Shown: positions 5,232 through 6,532 of the stretch, in pieces
Position numbering within the stretch: position 1 is the stretch's first letter
Layout: the number at the start of each line of letters is the position of its first letter
Source: an uncultured Clostridia bacterium
GTDB lineage: Bacteria; Bacillota; Clostridia; Oscillospirales; Ruminococcaceae
Assembly: GCA_947176675.1 (NCBI GenBank)
Contig: CAMWRN010000142.1
Span: forward strand, 1 to 6,532
DNA: 6,532 nucleotides
Reading direction: 5' to 3'
Program-made: the position numbers and the translations under genes
Notes under the pieces: model-generated
Databases searched by the model: none
What the model was told of the DNA's origin: nothing
The model's input: only the letters and a program-made list of their open reading frames with translations

Positions 5232-5822
5232 ATGATAAAATGGATATTTGCGCTTATGCTTATAGCATCAGTGGTATTCGGAGCATTCACGGGAAATATG
5301 TCTCAGGTCGGAGCTGCCGCGCTTAATTCCTGCGTGGAAGCCGTAGACCTGTTTTTATATCTGCTCGGAGGAATGTGCATGTGGGGCGGTCTTATGCGCG
5401 TCGCCGAAAAAGCAAAGCTTACCGATATGCTTTCAAAGCTGTTCAAACCTTTTCTGAAACTGCTTTTCAGAGGTCTGGACATGAACGGCAGAGCTTTTCA
5501 CGCGATATGCATGAACATTACCGCAAATCTTCTCGGACTCGGAAACGCCGCCACTCCGCTCGGACTTGAAGCCATGCGCCGTCTTGAACAGGAGGAGAAG
5601 CCGGGAGATACCACAAGCAGGAATATGATCGTATTTATTATCCTTAATACAGCTTCGATAACGCTTATCCCCACCACAGCAGCGTCAATGCGCCTGAAAC
5701 ACGGTTCCGCCGCGCCGATGGAAATTTTCCCGTGTGTGCTTATAACATCGGCATGCGCCCTTGCAGCAGGACTTGTTTCAGCCTTTGCCCTTGACGGACT
5801 GAAGAAAAGAGGCAAAAAATGA
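5232..5822 (+). CDS. spmA: Spore maturation protein A
   Basis: A 196-residue membrane protein, about the length of Bacillus subtilis SpmA. It belongs to the nucleoside-recognition (Gate) domain family. An N-terminal hydrophobic segment (MIKWIFALMLIASVVFGAF) is followed by VDLFLYLLGGMCMWGGLMRVAE (38-59), then the signature NITANLLGLGNAATPLGLEA (95-114) and MIVFIILNTASITLIPTTAA (132-151), with a last membrane helix near 165-186. I chose ATG 5232, with AAAGGA 9 nt upstream, rather than the in-frame ATG at 5127, which would add an unrelated AT-rich leader. SpmA and SpmB are needed in Bacillus and Clostridium perfringens for dehydration of the spore core and hence heat resistance. It overlaps spmB by 4 nt. 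The dacB gene that precedes spmA in B. subtilis is absent; an AbrB-like gene is divergent instead. Confidence 0.95.
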   Translation: MIKWIFALMLIASVVFGAFTGNMSQVGAAALNSCVEAVDLFLYLLGGMCMWGGLMRVAEKAKLTDMLSKLFKPFLKLLFRGLDMNGRAFHAICMNITANLLGLGNAATPLGLEAMRRLEQEEKPGDTTSRNMIVFIILNTASITLIPTTAASMRLKHGSAAPMEIFPCVLITSACALAAGLVSAFALDGLKKRGKK

Positions 5823-6337
5823 GCGACCTTATTATCCCGTTTTTCATTGCTCTGATTATGATAATCGGTCTTATAAAGCACGTGGACGTTTTCGGAGAAT
5901 TTACCGAAGGTGCTAAAGAAAATCTTAAAGCGGCATTTGACGTATTGCCTGCGCTGATAGCGTTGATGACCGCTATCGGAATGTTTAAAGCTTCCGGAAC
6001 GTTGGAGATAATTTCCGAAGCGATCTCCCCCATTACGGAATTTCTCGGGTTCCCGGAAGAATGTATTCCTCTGGCGATAATACGTCCGGTTTCGGGAAGC
6101 GGAGCGCTCGCTGTATTTGAGTCAATCCTGAACGACGTATCCCCCGACAGCTTTGCTGGACGCGTTGCAAGCGTCATTATAGGTTCAACCGAAACGACAT
6201 TTTATACGATAGCGGTTTATTACGGTATAACAAACGTAAAAAAAACCCGCCATGCAGTGACTTCCTCTCTTACAGCGGATCTTACAGGATTTATTATAAG
6301 CGCACTAACTGTCAGACTTATTTTAGGAAGCTATTAG
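5819..6337 (+). CDS. spmB: Spore maturation protein B
   Basis: A 172-residue membrane protein close to the length of B. subtilis SpmB and, like SpmA, a Gate-domain protein. Visible are an N-terminal helix (LIIPFFIALIMIIGLIKHVD, 4-23), the amphipathic FGEFTEGAKENLKAAFDVLP (25-44), then LIALMTAIGMFKASG, the signature IIRPVSGSGALAVFE (87-101) and IGSTETTFYTIAVYYG (121-136), and a C-terminal helix (158-170). The ATGA junction (5819-5822) couples its translation to spmA, and AGAGG lies 6 nt upstream inside spmA. It acts with SpmA in the outer forespore or spore membranes during core dehydration. Nothing is truncated. No convincing terminator follows; the next feature is the tRNA promoter. Confidence 0.95.
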   Translation: MSDLIIPFFIALIMIIGLIKHVDVFGEFTEGAKENLKAAFDVLPALIALMTAIGMFKASGTLEIISEAISPITEFLGFPEECIPLAIIRPVSGSGALAVFESILNDVSPDSFAGRVASVIIGSTETTFYTIAVYYGITNVKKTRHAVTSSLTADLTGFIISALTVRLILGSY

Positions 6338-6407
6338 TTTTATTGCACAATATAATTCAAATAATACATATATATTTTGTTATTACAAACAAATCTTGTG
6401 TGAAAGC

Positions 6408-6436
6408 TTGACAATGTCATCTGATTTTGGTATAAT
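6408..6436 (+). promoter_or_regulatory. Consensus promoter of tRNA-Lys
   Basis: Perfect -35 TTGACA (6408-6413), a 17-nt spacer and perfect -10 TATAAT (6431-6436). Transcription would start near 6443, about 22 nt before the tRNA. In the predicted leader, CGTTGTG (6443-6449) can pair with CGCAACG (6459-6465), a short hairpin that takes in the first tRNA base. Confidence 0.92.
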
Positions 6437-6464
6437 AATTAACGTTGTGATTATTGTTCGCAAC

Positions 6465-6532
6465 GAGCCATTAGCTCAGTTGGCAGAGCATTTGACTTTT
6501 AATCAAAGGGTCTGGGGTTCAAATCCCCAATG
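6465..6532 (+). tRNA. tRNA-Lys (anticodon UUU), 3' end cut by window edge
   Basis: The cloverleaf is readable. Acceptor 5' strand GAGCCAT (6465-6471), T8-A9, D arm GCTC/GAGC, anticodon stem TTTGA/TCAAA (6491-6495, 6503-6507) with loop CTTTTAA and anticodon TTT at 6498-6500. The T arm is TGGGG-TTCAAAT-CCCCA (6513-6529). Then ATG begins the 3' acceptor strand, whose expected completion is GCTC plus the discriminator. Lys is given by the anticodon. Confidence 0.95.

Noticed and set aside
6338..6407. Terminator after spmB
   Set aside because: Only a weak TTTGT/ACAAA dyad (6376-6389) in AT-rich sequence, with no GC core or U tract.
1..6532. Mobile element, CRISPR array or prophage
   Set aside because: No transposase, integrase, terminal repeats, regularly spaced repeats or phage genes are visible on either strand.

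Overview
The window looks like a chromosomal segment of an endospore-forming or formerly spore-forming Clostridia, perhaps Oscillospiraceae/Ruminococcus-like. The evidence is a spmA-spmB pair, an AbrB-type regulator, strong AGGAGG ribosome binding sites, consensus sigma-A promoters and moderate AT richness. The genus is a guess. I see no mobile element, CRISPR array or phage gene.

Layout. (1) Positions 2-421 hold the 3' end of an AraC-type HTH gene. It converges on an HxlR-family regulator (842-518, minus) across a bidirectional terminator. (2) A 240-bp divergent region carries two good extended -10 promoters and several palindromes. It separates hxlR from a probable three-gene plus-strand operon (1085-3515): a degenerate metallo-beta-lactamase-like protein, a zinc-dependent macrodomain protein-ADP-ribose hydrolase, and a class M sirtuin (SirTM) ADP-ribosyltransferase. 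(3) The operon runs tail to tail, 9 bp apart, into a minus-strand HD-GYP c-di-GMP phosphodiesterase-like gene (3525-4625). Upstream of that gene, on the same strand, is a short AbrB-like gene with a C-terminal zinc ribbon (4837-5076). The gap between these two holds three consecutive stem-loops. (4) A 155-bp AT-rich divergent region leads to the overlapping spmA-spmB genes (5232-6337). (5) A perfect TTGACA-N17-TATAAT promoter drives a tRNA-Lys(UUU), which is cut by the right edge 4 bases into the 3' acceptor strand.

The most interesting part is the sirtuin/macrodomain operon. Known SirTM operons of Staphylococcus and Streptococcus pair the writer (SirTM) and eraser (Zn-macrodomain) with a lipoyl carrier GcvH-L and a lipoate ligase LplA2. 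Neither is present here. Their place is taken by a degenerate MBL-like protein under a divergent HxlR regulator that has a cysteine at residue 10, as redox-sensing HxlR proteins (YodB, HypR) have near their N termini. This suggests a reversible ADP-ribosylation module with a different target or a different inducing signal, possibly thiol or electrophile stress. The other genes read as ordinary host functions: second-messenger turnover, transition-state regulation, spore core dehydration and translation.
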